Assembly (NCBI GenBank): GCA_945910005.1
Contig: OX246746.1
Coordinates: 43,618,689-43,682,688, forward strand
Origin: Isoperla grammatica
Taxonomy: Eukaryota; Arthropoda; Insecta; Plecoptera; Perlodidae
Reading direction: 5' to 3'
Length of the DNA: 64,000 bases
Made by a program: the position numbers and the translations under genes. Below, in pieces: positions 39,366 through 52,680 of the stretch; the first letter of the stretch is position 1, and every line of letters starts with the position of its first letter. The notes under the pieces were generated by a model. The model made no database searches and was not told where the DNA came from. It saw nothing but the letters and a program-made list of their open reading frames with translations.

Positions 39366-40958
39366 TACGTCCTACTAATAAAAGCTTTCCCTATATCGGT
39401 GTCAGATAGGGTCGAGTATATAATCAAAATATAATAATATAGTGTAATAGTAATGTAAGTAACTCAAATATATGCAGAAATAAGCAATTCATATGTTTTA
39501 ATTATGGATTTAAATATTCAAATCATCGCAAACTGTGAATTTGGAGTCATGACCTCCGAACATTTATTTTCCAGTTTTATTGATCTCAAATGTATGTATA
39601 GTGTTCCGAGACAATTGATTAAATCTACATTTATCTAATCTCTTACGTAGCCGTCCGCCGTAGCTCATAATTATATAGTAGGTACGGTTGGGGCGTAGGT
39701 CATAAGGTCATAAGTCATACGCGTCCCCCTAGGGAGGGACGTGTGTTCGAAACCCGCATAAGTTTTAGGCGATGATATTTACTTGATATCCTTTTGTCGA
39801 TACAAAGAAATTTTATGCCCAAATCATAAACACGCCCCTCGAGGCTAAATTCAAGAAGGGCTTTAGCGTATCGAATGAGAAACAAAGCGCGCGAACGATC
39901 CGAACCACTAAGTGATAATGAGTGTAATCATCAGTTTCAAGTGCAGCAAGAAGACGATGTCAACGATACGAACGGATCAAATACATAAGTATTTTTGTAG
40001 TTGCATATTATTATTTTGGTTTATTTCGTTTTTTTATAAACTATTTGGAAGTGCTGGCAATTTCAGGAAGCTCCCCCCCCCCTCTGTATACGTCAATAGT
40101 TCTAGGTATAACTATTCACGATACCTATTGCGATTTTAAATCCGATTAGGGGGCCTAAGAGTAAAAAAGACAGACAGAAAAAGAGCAAAACTAGTAGTGT
40201 CCTCTAATAGTTTTAAAGGAGTTATACTTTACTTTGGTAAAGGGAGTTTTCTGTGAACGCCACTTTAATTAATGTAACTCGGATTAATCAGACAAAATCG
40301 GATACGAACACATATAGAAACTCCATACAAAATATGTGTGTGTAACCGTGTTCTATAGGTCCGACTTCAAGAGGAAACATTTTCAAAGTTACGGTCTAGT
40401 ACAATGTTTTATCAGGGGTTTGATGATATATTACTTTACAGTTCACAGTTGTGACAAGTACAATTGTTAATAACATATAACATCACCCCAACAAAAAACA
40501 TTTTGCTTCTGTAAAAATACTTTATTTCGGAAGCACAGTTGACGACTAACGTTTAAGTTGCGCCTTCAAAATCTCCAAATCGTTTACGGGGTATACTGCC
40601 ATCCGATCAAGCAATCGCTAAAGACGTCCACATTGAATTTACAAAGAAAGTTCAAATCAAGTTGTGTAATGAGAATGACAACCACGTTTACATTTAACGT
40701 CATCAACAATCATCAACAATCAGTGACCTGAGATTACGCATTGTTGATGGCGTCAAGTCTGTAGCTGAACTTAGCAACGATAGTCCGGCTTTCGGGCATT
40801 ACAATGACAGTGGAAATTAAAGCTATTTAGTATTAATTTATATTCAATTAAAAAATATTACTGAGAATGCACAGGGCGTTACCTGGGCCGGAGCATTCCG
40901 GTTTCCTTTTTGAAACCTTAATGCGCGTTCCGGTTATTATGTTATTCTTGTTAATTTG
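39366..40958. other. Spacer with a possible degraded tRNA-like relic; no gene seen
   Basis: 39659-39763 has a B-box-like GTGTTCGAAACCCGC and upstream GTAGCTCATAA that could be a decayed tRNA-derived SINE. A 13-bp imperfect hairpin (TCATCAACAAT ... ATTGTTGATGG) sits near 40699-40751. A 75-codon frame (39912-40139) is hydrophobic in part but has no family resemblance that I can see. Confidence 0.35.
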
Positions 40959-40966
40959 TACGAGGG

Positions 40967-41601
40967 CATAGGCGTGCGCAGGGGGGGGGGGGGCAAGGGG
41001 GGGCAGCGGCCCCCCATTAGGACAGGTGAGCTTTTTTTTGTAATAGAATTTGGCCCAGGGTATACAGTATACGCCTGCCGATAGTAAAAGACAAGAAGAG
41101 GATGTATAGCACCTTCCTCATATTAAATATAGTCCTCAAACTGTCACTGTTGCTCCAACTGTCTTGCCCGTTTGACCCGGGAAACAATAGGTCCAGGATA
41201 GTGCCTGTCGTAATGGGTGACAAAAATGCTGACGCCTGACATAATGGTTCTAATATTACCTAGATTGGAATGACGTTGGAATCAGCTGACCGGCCTCAAC
41301 ATCAACTGTTGCCTTACCACCAAGATTTTGGCTGTGGGACTGACCACTTCCTTCACTTTGTAACAATAATATCACTGATATCCACAAATAGTCGTGTGAA
41401 ACTAACCCATTGAACAGACAACCTGTACTCCTCCTAATACGCTCCAAAACACGTTTAAAAATGCATGTCTTTAAAAAAATCTTCTGCGGAGCTTTTTTGT
41501 GGGGGGCATCCCCCCCACACTCCCCATTGGCGCCGCCGTGAAGTACTTTCATTGGGAATTTATTGTGTCCCCCCATTGATCAACCTCTGCGCACGCCTAT
41601 G
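40967..41601. mobile_element. hAT-like non-autonomous element, 635 bp, with G-rich subterminal tract
   Basis: 15-bp perfect terminal inverted repeats (CATAGGCGTGCGCAG at 40967-40981, complement at 41587-41601) flanked by the 8-bp direct repeat TACGAGGG (40959-40966 and 41602-41609). The 8-bp duplication fits hAT. The left TIR runs directly into a poly-G stretch, and a C-rich stretch lies inside the right half near 41510. Two short minus-strand frames inside (68 and 106 codons) show no transposase motif I can recognise, so this is probably a non-autonomous derivative. Confidence 0.8.
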
Positions 41602-41609
41602 TACGAGGG

Positions 41610-42055
41610 CAGTGATGATTTCAGACATTTTTCCTAGGGGGGGCTGATACAAATCTGGGGTGTTGCTAAATTAGTAACTCATTTTATGGCTCTTTTTTGA
41701 CGCCGTGACAAAAGGCAGGGGCGGAGGGGGTTGCGGTCTTTGTTGATGCCATCCTTTCAGTTTTCGAATATGAGGTGATTCCTATTTTCCATTCTTACCT
41801 TTACCTAACATCGCTCAAATAAAAAGATAAAATGTTGGACCATTTATGTAGATGAGTTTTTCGTGGAAATCGATTTATTTCCAAGTCCTATATGAGGAGG
41901 AAAAATATACCTCATTTTCTTGTATTTTGCATTTTTTTTTTTGCAAATTTACATTACTTCATGTGATTTTTTAAATCTGCTAGGGGGGGGGGGGGCATTT
42001 ACAACTGCCGGGGGGGGCTCAGCCCCCCCCCGGGATATGCCTGAAATCATCACTG
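41610..42055. mobile_element. Second hAT-like MITE, 446 bp, abutting the first
   Basis: 15-bp terminal inverted repeats (CAGTGATGATTTCAG at 41610-41624, complement at 42041-42055), followed inward by imperfect similarity and poly-G tracts near both ends. The CAGTG start fits hAT termini. Its left end directly touches the right target duplication of the neighbouring element at 40967-41601. A matching 8-bp duplication on its right side (TCTGCTAG) is not evident. There is no coding capacity. Confidence 0.65.
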
Positions 42056-43619
42056 TCTGCTAGGGTGGTTATAGGTTATACGTTGTCCACAATGACGCGG
42101 GCCCATGCAAGACCCAGTACAAGGAAGGAATGATCTCAGTTACTACCCATACCCTGATCTCAATCTTTGCTTCATTCTCTACTGGATACGTTAATTTTAT
42201 GTTAGATTACTAACGAGCCACATTCTGTGAATAGGTTCCGAACTATAGGAGTTACATCTTTCGGGAATTAAGACGGATGCGTTCGTAGATGCATGTAGTA
42301 TTTTGTGGTGCTGGTGTAGTGTTAAGATGAAAGACAATAAAATCATTGCGAGTTGACTGATCAGCAAAGAATACTAGGAAAACGCTCCGCGTTGCCAGAT
42401 GAGCGATTGTTTTTCATTAAATCAAAAAAATCATTTACATATCATATTACTCTTACAAAAAAAACGATACCTTTATAATAAACATATATTTTTTTACAAG
42501 ATGGCGGTTTAAGTTACAACCTTAGAATTTGTGTACTTTAATTCTAGATATGCTGTTAATAATTGCACGAAATATTATTTAAATCCGTTAATAAATGGTC
42601 TTTAAATAAATTAAAACCTTCAAGTTGAATTTTCAATGAATTTTCACATAATTTCATTCAACCATGCTCTTCTTAATAGGCTCTAATTCATAAACTATTA
42701 AACTAATCTGTGTATAGAACGTTGCATAATGTAGATACAGACTAGATCTAAAACGTGATATTGTTTAACAACGGATCGGAATATCGGATCGGTAGTTTTG
42801 TAAGAAAGGTACGTTGATTTTTTTAAACTTGAGTTTCAATTCGATTCTTTGTCGTAACCACTATGTAGTCAACTTGTGGCAGAGTGCTGACTGGCATCGT
42901 TGTAAAATATAATATAAAACAGTTGTATTATTTCTTACTTAGTTCATGTCCTTGTGATTTTATTTTATTTACAACTCGCAGTTTTAACTTTTAACACCAT
43001 ATAACTTCGTACTACCTTTTTTTCGTATTATCTTTGTACTACCATGGTATAAGAAGGTACTATAAGTTATTGGGTTATGATGTAATATAGCCTAATATAT
43101 CTCTGTATGATATTGAATATTATATTAGTTAAAATATTAATATGTTTTATATTTGTACTACGTGATATTAAAACTAGTTGCCCGGCATTCGGCAAACAAG
43201 TAGTATAATTACTGTGCTAATAAAAAACATGTATTATTTTTATAGAAGAAACGTTTTATTATTCTTATTAGAGAAAAAAACCGATAATTTTCACGATTGT
43301 CACCTTCACGTGCCACTGTTGGCAGCGGAGCTTCGAATAGCGTTCATACGCAGATAAGAAATTTACTACGTAAGGAATTCCGAATTCCTTATCTGTGGTT
43401 CATACGTCATAACTTCCCCTATCGCCAACCGACTTGACCTTGAAGCGTCTCTCGCTCATGCAACACACACGATAATTGCTATTGGCTCTCGATGCCTGAC
43501 TGACACCTCACCGGGCCCGCCTCCGAGCTTGAGACAAAACTAGACGCTCTCTCTCTAAATGAGTTGGACGAAGCTTGAAGTGCCTTCTTTATGGGAACCA
43601 GGCAGCTCCGAATGAATGG
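42056..43619. other. A+T-rich spacer, no gene seen
   Basis: No credible coding frame. Near 43374-43394 there is a 10-1-10 palindrome (TAAGGAATTC C GAATTCCTTA). The remainder is unique A+T-rich DNA. Confidence 0.5.
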
Positions 43620-46600
43620 CAGATAGCAGAAGAGCACAGGGGGGGGGGGCCTGGCTGTTACAATAGCCAGCAACCTGCATGATACCGGCGTGTGGCGTGT
43701 TGCCTACCCACCAGGCTTGGTTGTGACAGCAGAGCACAGGAGGGGGAGGGGGGGCCTGGCTGTTACAATAGCCAGCAACCTGCATGACACCGGCGTGTGG
43801 CGTGTTGCCTACCCACCAGGCTTGGTTGTGACAGCAGAGCACAGGAGGGGGGGGGGGCCTGGCTGTTACAATAGCCAGCAACCTGCATGACACCGGCGTG
43901 TGGCGTGTTGCCTACCCACCAGGCTTGGTTGTGACAGCAGAGCACAGGAGGGGGGGGGGGCCTGGCTGTTACAATAGCCAGCAACCTGCATGACACCGGC
44001 GTGTGGCGTGTTGCCTACCCACCAGGCTTGGTTGTGACAGCAGAGCACAGGAGGGGGGGGGGCCTGGCTGTTACAATAGCCAGCAACCTGCATGATACCG
44101 GCGTGTGGCGTGTTGCCTACCCACCAGGCTTGGTTGTGACAGCAGAGCACAGGAGGGGAGGGGCCTGGCTGTTACAATAGCCAGCAACCTGCATGACACC
44201 GGCGTGTGGCGTGTTGCCTACCCACCAGGCTTGGTTGTGACAGCAGAGCACAGGAGGGGGAGGGGGGGGGCCTGGCTGTTACAATAGCCAGCAACCTGCA
44301 TGACACCGGCGTGTGGCGTGTTGCCTACCCACCAGGCTTGGTTGTGACAGCAGAGCACAGGAGGGGGGGGGGGGGGGCCTGGCTGTTACAATAGCCAGCA
44401 ACCTGCATGACACCGGCGTGTGGCGTGTTGCCTACCCACCAGGGTTGGTTGTGACAGCAGTGCACAGGAGGGGGAGGGGGGGGGGTGCCTGGCTGTTACA
44501 ATAGCCAGCAACCTGCATGACACCGGCGTGTGGCGTGTTGCCTACCCACCAGGCTTGGTTGTGACAGCAGTGCACAGGAGGGGGGGGGGGGGGCCTGGCT
44601 GTTACAATAGCCAGCAACCTGCATTACACCGGCGTGTGGCGTGTTGCCTACCCACCAGGCTTGGTTGTGACAGCAGAGCACAGGAGGGGGAGGGGGGGCC
44701 TGGCTGTTACAATAGCCAGCAACCTGCATGACACCGGCGTGTGGCGTGTTGCCTACCCACCAGGCTTGGTTGTGACAGCAGAGCACAGGAGGGGGAGGGG
44801 GAAGGGCCTGGCTGTTACAATAGCCAGCAACCTGCATGACACCGGCGTGTGGCGTGTTGCCTACCCACCAGGCTTGGTTGTGACAGCAGAGCACAGGAGG
44901 GGGAGGGGGGGGCCTGGCTGTTACAATAGCCAGCAACCTGCATGACACCGGCGTGTGGCGTGTTGCCTACCCACCAGGCTTGGTTGTGACATTAGAGCAC
45001 AGGAGGGGGAGGGGGGGGGGGGCCTGGCTGTTACAATAGCCAGCAACCTGCATGACACCGGCGTGTGGCGTGTTGCCTACCCACCAGGCTTGGTTGTGAC
45101 AGCAGAGCACAGGAGGGGGGGGGCCTGGCTGTTACAATAGCCAGCAACCTGCATGACACCGGCGTGTGGCGTGTTGCCTACCCACCAGGCTTGGTTGTGA
45201 CAGCAGAGCACAGGAGGGGGGGGGGCCTGGCTGTTACAATAGCCAGCAACCTGCATGACACCGGCGTGTGGCGTGTTGCCTACCCACCAGGCTTGGTTGT
45301 GACAGCAGAGCACAGGGGGGGGAGGGGGGGCCTGGCTGTTACAATAGCCAGCAACCTGCATGACACCGGCGTGTGGCGTGTTGCCTACCCACCAGGCTTG
45401 GTTGTGACAGCAGAGCACAGGAGGGGGAGGGGGGCCTGGCTGTTACAATAGCCAGCAACCTGCATGACACCGGCGTGTGGCGTGTTGCCTACCCACCAGG
45501 CTTGGTTGTGACAGCAGAGCACAGGAGGGGGGGGGGGGGGGGGCCTGGCTGTTACAATAGCCAGCAACCTGCATGACACCGGCGTGTGGCGTGTTGCCTA
45601 CCCACCAGGCTTGGTTGTGACAGCAGAGCACAGGAGGGGGAGGGAGGGGGGGCCTGGCTGTTACAATAGCCAGCAACCTGCATGACACCGGCGTGTGGCG
45701 TGTTGCCTACCCACCAGGCTTGGTTGTGACAGCAGAGCACAGGAGGGGGGGGGGGGGGCCTTGCTGTTACAATAGCCAGCAACCTGCATGACACCGGCGT
45801 GTGGCGTGTTGCCTACCCACCAGGCTTGGTTGTGACAGCAGAGCACAGGAGGGAGGGAGGCCTGGCTGTTACAATAGCCAGCAACCTGCATGACACCGGC
45901 GTGTGGCGTGTTGCCTACCCACCAGGCTTGGTTGTGACAGCAGAGCACAGGAGAAGGGGGGGGGGGCCTGGCTGTTACAATAGCCAGCAACCTGCATGAC
46001 ACCGGCGTGTGGCGTGTTGCCTACCCACCAGGCTTGGTTGTGACAGCAGAGCACAGGAGGGGGAGGGGGGGCCTGGCTGTTACAATAGCCAGCAACCTGC
46101 ATGACACCGGCGTGTGGCGTGTTGCCTACCCACCAGGCTTGGTTGTGACAGCAGAGCACAGGAGGGGGAGGGGGGGGGGCCTGGCTGTTACAATAGCCAG
46201 CAACCTGCATGACACCGGCGTGTGGCGTGTTGCCTACCCACCAGGCTTGGTTGTGACAGCAGAGCACAGGAGGGGGAGGGGGGGGGGCCTGGCTGTTACA
46301 ATAGCCAGCAACCTGCATGACACCGGCGTGTGGCGTGTTGCCTACCCACCAGGCTTGGTTGTGACAGCAGAGCACAGGAGGGGGAGGGGGGGGGGCCTGG
46401 CTGTTACAATAGCCAGCAACCTGCATGACACCGGCGTGTGGCGTGTTGCCTACCCACCAGGCTTGGTTGTGACAGCAGAGCACAGGAGGGGGGGGGGCCT
46501 GGCTGTTACAATAGCCAGCAACCTGCATGACACCGGCGTGTGGCGTGTTGCCTACCCACCAGGCTTGGTTGTGACAGCAGAGCACAGGAGGGGGGGGGGC

Positions 46601-49600
46601 CTGGCTGTTACAATAGCCAGCAACCTGCATGACACCGGCGTGTGGCGTGGTGCCTACCCACCAGGCTTGGTTGTGACAGCAGAGCACAGGAGGGGGGGGG
46701 GCCTGGCTGTTACAATAGCCAGCAACCTGCATGACACCGGCGTGTGGCGTGTTGCCTACCCACCAGGCTTGGTTGTGACAGCAGAGCACAGGAGGAGGAG
46801 GGGGGGCCTGGCTGTTACAATAGCCAGCAACCTGCATGACACCGGCGTGTGGCGTGTTGCCTACCCACCAGGCTTGGTTGTGACAGCAGAGCACAGGGGG
46901 GGGAGGGGGGGGCCTGGCTGTTACAATAGCCAGCAACCTGCATGACACCGGCGTGTGGCGTGTTGCCTTCCCACCAGGCTTGGTTGTGACAGCAGAGCAC
47001 AGGAGGGGGAGGGGGGGGCATGGCTGTTACAATAGCCAGCAACCTGCATGACACCGGCGTGTTGCGTGTTGCCTACCCACCAGGCTTGGTTGTGACAGCA
47101 GAGCACAGGAGGGGGAGGGGGGGGGGCCTGGCTGTTACAATAGCCAGCAACCTGCATGACACCGGCGTGTGGCGTGTTGCCTACCCACCAGGCTTGGTTG
47201 TGACAGCAGAGCACAGGAGGGGGAGGGGGGGCCTGGCTGTTACAATAGCCAGCAACCTGCATGACACCGGCGTGTGGCGTGTTGCCTACCCACCAGGCTT
47301 GGTTGTGACAGCAGAGCACAGGGGGGGGGGCCCTGGCTGTTACAATAGCCAGCAACCTGCATGACACCGGCGTGTGGCGTGTTGCCTACCCACCAGGCTT
47401 GGTTGTGACAGCAGAGCACAGGGGGGGGAGGGAGGGGGGGCCTGGCTGTTACAATAGCCAGCAACCTGCATGACACCGGCGTGTGGCGTGTTGCCTACCC
47501 ACCAGGCTTGGTTGTGACAGCAGAGCACAAGAGGGGGAGGGGGGGCCTGGCTGTTACAATAGCCAGCAACCTGCATGACACCGGCGTGTGGCGTGTTGCC
47601 TACCCACCAGGCTTGGTTGTGACAGCAGAGCACAGGAGGGGGAGGGGGGGGCCTGGCTGTTACAAAAGCCAGCAACCTGCATGACACCGGCGTGTGGCGT
47701 GTTGCCTACCCACCAGGCTTGGTTGTGACAGCAGAGCACAGGAGGGGGGGGGCCTGGCTGTTACAATAGCCAGCAACCTGCATGACACCGGCGTGTGGCG
47801 TGTTGCCTACCCACCAGGCTTGGTTGTGACAGCAGAGCACAGGAGGGAGGGGGGGCCTGGCTGTTACAATAGCCAGCAACCTGCATGACACCGGCGTGTG
47901 GCGTGTTGCCTACCCACCAGGCTTGGTTGTGACAGCAGAGCACAGGAGGGGGAGGGGGGGCCTGGCTGTTACAATAGCCAGCAACCTGCATGACACCGGC
48001 GTGTGGCGTGTTGCCTACCCACCAGGCTTGGTTGTGACAGCAGAGCACAGGAGGGGGAGGGGGGGGGGGCCTGGCTGTTACAATAGCCAGCAACCTGCAT
48101 GACACCGGCGTGTGGCGTGTTGCCTACCCACCAGGCTTGGTTGTGACAGCAGAGCACAGGAGGGGGAGGGGGGGCCTGGCTGTTACAATAGCCAGCAACC
48201 TGCATGACACCGGCGTGTGGCGTGTTGCCTACCCACCAGGCTTGGTTGTGACAGCAGAGCACAGGAGGGGGAGGGGGGGGGGGCCTGGCTGTTACAATAG
48301 CCAGCAACCTGCATGACACCGGCGTGTGGCGTGTTGCCTACCCACCAGGCTTGGTTGTGACAGCAGAGCACAGGAGGGGGAGGGGGGGGGGGCCTGGCTG
48401 TTACAATAGCCAGCAACCTGCATGACACCGGCGTGTGGCGTGTTGCCTACCCACCAGGCTTGGTTGTGACAGCAGAGCACAGGAGGGGGAGGGGGGGGCC
48501 TGGCTGTTACAATAGCCAGCAACCTGTATGACACCGGCGTGTGGCGTGTTGCCTACCCACCAGGCTTGGTTGTGACAGCAGAGCACAGGAGGGGGAGGGG
48601 GGGGGGCCTGGCTGTTACAATAGCCAGCAACCTGCATGACACCGGCGTGTGGCGTGTTGCCTACCCACCAGGCTTGGTTGTGACAGCAGAGCACAGGAGG
48701 GGGAGGGGGGGGCCTGGCTGTTACAATAGCCAGCAACCTGTATGACACCGGCGTGTGGCGTGTTGCCTACCCACCAGGCTTGGTTGTGACAGCAGAGCAC
48801 AGGAGGGGGGGGGGCCTGGCTGTTACAATAGCCAGCAACCTGCATGACACCGGCGTGTGGCGTGTTGCCTACCCACCAGGCTTGGTTGTGACAGCAGTGC
48901 ACAGGAGGGAGGGGGGCCTGGCTGTTACAATAGCCAGCAACCTGCATGACACCGGCGTGTGGCGTGTTGCCTACCCACCAGGCTTGGTTGTGACAGCAGA
49001 GCACAGGAGGGGGGGGGGGGGGGCCTGGCTGTTACAATAGCCAGCAACCTGCATGACACCGGCGTGTGGCGTGTTGCCTACCCACCAGGCTTGGTTGTGA
49101 CAGCAGAGCACAGGAGGGGGGGGGCCTGGCTGTTACAATAGCCAGCAACCTGCATGACACCGGCGTGTGGCGTGTTGCCTACCACCAGGCTTGGTTGTGA
49201 CAGCAGAGCACAGGAGGGGGGGGGGGCCTGGCTGTTACAATAGCCAGCAACCTGCATGACACCGGCGTGTGGCGTGTTGCCTACCCACCAGGCTTGGTTG
49301 TGACAGCAGAGCACAGGAGGGGGGGGGCCTGGCTGTTACAATAGCCAGCAACCTGCATGACACCGGCGTGTGGCGTGTTGCCTACCCACCAGGCTTGGTT
49401 GTGACAGCAGTGCACAGGAGGGGGGGGGGGGGGCCTGGCTGTTACAATAGCCAGCAACCTGCATGACACCGGCGTGTGGCGTGTTGCCTACCACCAGGCT
49501 TGGTTGTGACAGCAGAGCACAGGAGGGGGGGGGGGGGCCTGGCTGTTACAATAGCCAGCAACCTGCATGACACCGGCGTGTGGCGTGTTGCCTACCCACC

Positions 49601-51649
49601 AGGCTTGGTTGTGACAGCAGAGCACAGGAGGGAGGGGGGGCCTGGCTGTTACAATAGCCAGCAACCTGCATGACACCGGCGTGTGGCGTGTTGCCTACCC
49701 ACCAGGCTTGGTTGTGACAGCAGAGCACAGGAGGGGGAGGGGGGGGCCTGGCTGTTACAATAGCCAGCAACCTGCATGACACCGGCGTGTGGCGTGTTGC
49801 CTACCCACCAGGCTTGGTTGTGACAGCAGAGCACAGGAGGGGGAGGGGGGGCCTGGCTGTTACAATAGCCAGCAACCTGCATGACACCGGCGTGTGGCGT
49901 GTTGCCTACCCACCAGGCTTGGTTGTGACAGCAGAGCACAGGAGGGGGAGGGGGGGGGGGGAGGCCTGGCTGTTACAATAGCCAGCAACCTGCATGACAC
50001 CGGCGTGTGGCGTGTTGCCTACCCACCAGGCTTGGTTGTGACAGCAGAGCACAGGAGGGGGAGGGGGGGGGGGGAGGCCTGGCTGTTACAATAGCCAGCA
50101 ACCTGCATGACACCGGCGTGTGGCGTGTTGCCTACCCACCAGGCTTGGTTGTGACAGCAGAGCACAGGAGGGGGAGGGGAGGGCCTGGCTGTTACAATAG
50201 CCAGCAACCTGCATGACACCGGCGTGTGGCGTGTTGCCTACCCACCAGGCTTGGTTGTGACAGCAGAGCACAGGGGGGGGGGCCCTGGCTGTTACAATAG
50301 CCAGCAACCTGCATGACACCGGCGTGTGGCGTGTTGCCTACCCACCAGGCTTGGTTGTGACAGCAGAGCACAGGAGGGGAAGGGAGGGGGGGCCTGGCTG
50401 TTACAATAGCCAGCAACCTTCATGACACCGGCGTGTGGCGTGTTGCCTACCCACCAGGCTTGGTTGTGACAGCAGAGCACAGGAGGGGGAGGGGGGGGGG
50501 CCTGGCTGTTACAATAGCCAGCAACCTGCATGACACCGGCGTGTGGCGTGTTGCCTACCCACCAGGCTTGGTTGTGACAGCAGAGCACAGGAGTGGGAGG
50601 GGGGGGGCCTGGCTGTTACAATAGCCAGCAACCTGCATGACACCAGCGTGTGGCGTGTTGCCTACCCACCAGGCTTGGTTGTGACAGCAGTGCACAGGAG
50701 GGAGGGGGGCCTGGCTGTTACAATAGCCAGCAACCTGCATGACACCGGCGTGTGGCGTGTTGCCTACCCACCAGGCTTGGTTGTGACAGCAGAGCACAGG
50801 AGGGGGAGGGAGGGGGGGCCTGGCTGTTACAATAGCCAGCAACCTGCATGACACCGGCGTGTGGCGTGTTGCCTACCCACCAGGCTTGGTTGTGACAGCA
50901 GAGCACAGGAGGGGGAGGGGGGGGGGCCTGGCTGTTACAATAGCCAGCAACCTGCATGACACCGGCGTGTGGCGTGTTGCCTACCCACCAGGCTTGTTGT
51001 GACAGCAGAGCACAGGAGGGGGAGGGGGGAGGGCCTGGCTGTTACAATAGCCAGCAACCTACATGACACCGGCGTGTGGCGTGTTGCCTACCCACCAGGC
51101 TTGGTTGTGACAGCAGAGCACAGGAGGGGGAGGGAGGGGGGGCCTGGCTGTTACAATAGCCAGCAACCTGCATGACACCGGCGTGTGGCGTGTTGCCTAC
51201 CCACCAGGCTTGGTTGTGACAGCAGAGCACAGGAGGGGAGGGGGGGGGGGGGCCTGGCTGTTACAATAGCCAGCAACCTGCATGACACCGGCGTGTGGCG
51301 TGTTGCCTACCCACCAGGCTTGGTTGTGACAGCAGTGCACAAGAGGGGAGGGGGGGCCTGGCTGTTACAATAGCCAGCAACCTGCATGACACCGGCGTGT
51401 GGCGTGTTGCCTACCCACCAGGCTTGGTTGTGACAGCAGAGCACAGGAGGGGGAGGGGGGGCCTGGCTGTTACAATAGCCAGCAACCTGCATGACACCGG
51501 CGTGTGGCGTGTTACCTACCCACCAGGCTTGGTTGTGACAGCAGAGCACAGGAGGGGGGGGGGGGCCTGGCTGTTACAATAGCCAGCAACCTGCATGACA
51601 CCGGCGTGTGGCGTGTTGCCTACCCACCAGGCTTGGTTGTGACAGCAGA

Positions 51650-52680
51650 GCACAGGGGGGTGAGGGGGGGGCCTGGCTGTTACAATAGCCAGCAACCTGC
51701 ATGACACCGGCGTGTGGCGTGTTGCCTACCCACCAGGCTTGGTTGTGACAGCAGAGCACAGGAGGGGGAGGGGGGGCCTGGCTGTTACAATAGCCAGCAA
51801 CCTGCATGACACCGGCGTGTGGCGTGTTGCCTACCCACCAGGCTTGGTTGTGACAGCAGAGCACAGGGGGGGGAGGGAGGGGGAGCCTTGCTGTTACAAT
51901 AGCCAGCAACCTGCATGACACCGGCGTGTGGCGTGTTGCCTACCCACCAGGCTTGGTTGTGACAGCAGAGCACAGGGGGGGGAGGGAGGGGGGGCCTGGC
52001 TGTTACAATAGCCAGCAACCTGCATGACACCGGCGTGTGGCGTGTTGCCTACCCACCAGGCTTGGTTGTGACAGCAGTGCACAGGAGGGAGGGGGCCTGG
52101 CTGTTACAATAGCCAGCAACCTGCATGACACCGGCGTGTGGCGTGTTGCCTACCCACCAGGCTTGGTTGTGACAGCAGAGCACAGGGGGGTGAGGGGGGG
52201 GCCTGGCTGTTACAATAGCCAGCAACCTGCATGACACCGGCGTGTGGCGTGTTGCCTACCCACCAGGCTTGGTTGTGACAGCAGAGCACAGGGGGGTGAG
52301 GGGGGGGGCCTGGCTGTTACAATAGCCAGCAACCTGCATGACACCGGCGTGTGGCGTGTTGCCTACCCACCAGGCTTGGTTGTGACAGCAGAGCACAGGA
52401 GGGGGAGGGGGGGCCTGGCTGTTACAATAGCCAGCAACCTGCATGACACCGGCGTGTGGCGTGTTGCCTACCCACCAGGCTTGGTTGTGACAGCAGAGCA
52501 CAGGGGGGGGAGGGAGGGGGAGCCTTGCTGTTACAATAGCCAGCAACCTGCATGACACCGGCGTGTGGCGTGTTGCCTACCCACCAGGCTTGGTTGTGAC
52601 AGCAGAGCACAGGGGGGGGAGGGAGGGGGGGCCTGGCTGTTACAATAGCCAGCAACCTGCATGACACCGGCGTGTGGCGT
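51650..52680. repeat. Six-monomer duplication inside the G-tract satellite
   Basis: Rare tract variants recur in the same order at about 636-637 bp. GGGGGGTGAGGGG is at about 51661 and 52297; the GGGAGCCTTGCTG variant is at about 51884 and 52521. This indicates a tandem duplication of about six monomers by unequal exchange. Confidence 0.75.

Noticed and set aside
39659..39763. A tRNA gene
   Set aside because: There is a B-box-like GTTCGAAACC and an A-box-like segment, but I could not fold a cloverleaf with acceptor and anticodon stems; more likely a decayed SINE head.
41017..41576. Transposase fragments inside the hAT-like element at 40967-41601
   Set aside because: The two minus-strand frames show no recognisable hAT catalytic or dimerisation motif.
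42495..42507. YY1/PHO-like site ACAAGATGGCGG as a promoter element
   Set aside because: A single short match in A+T-rich DNA with no transcript or gene nearby; expected by chance.
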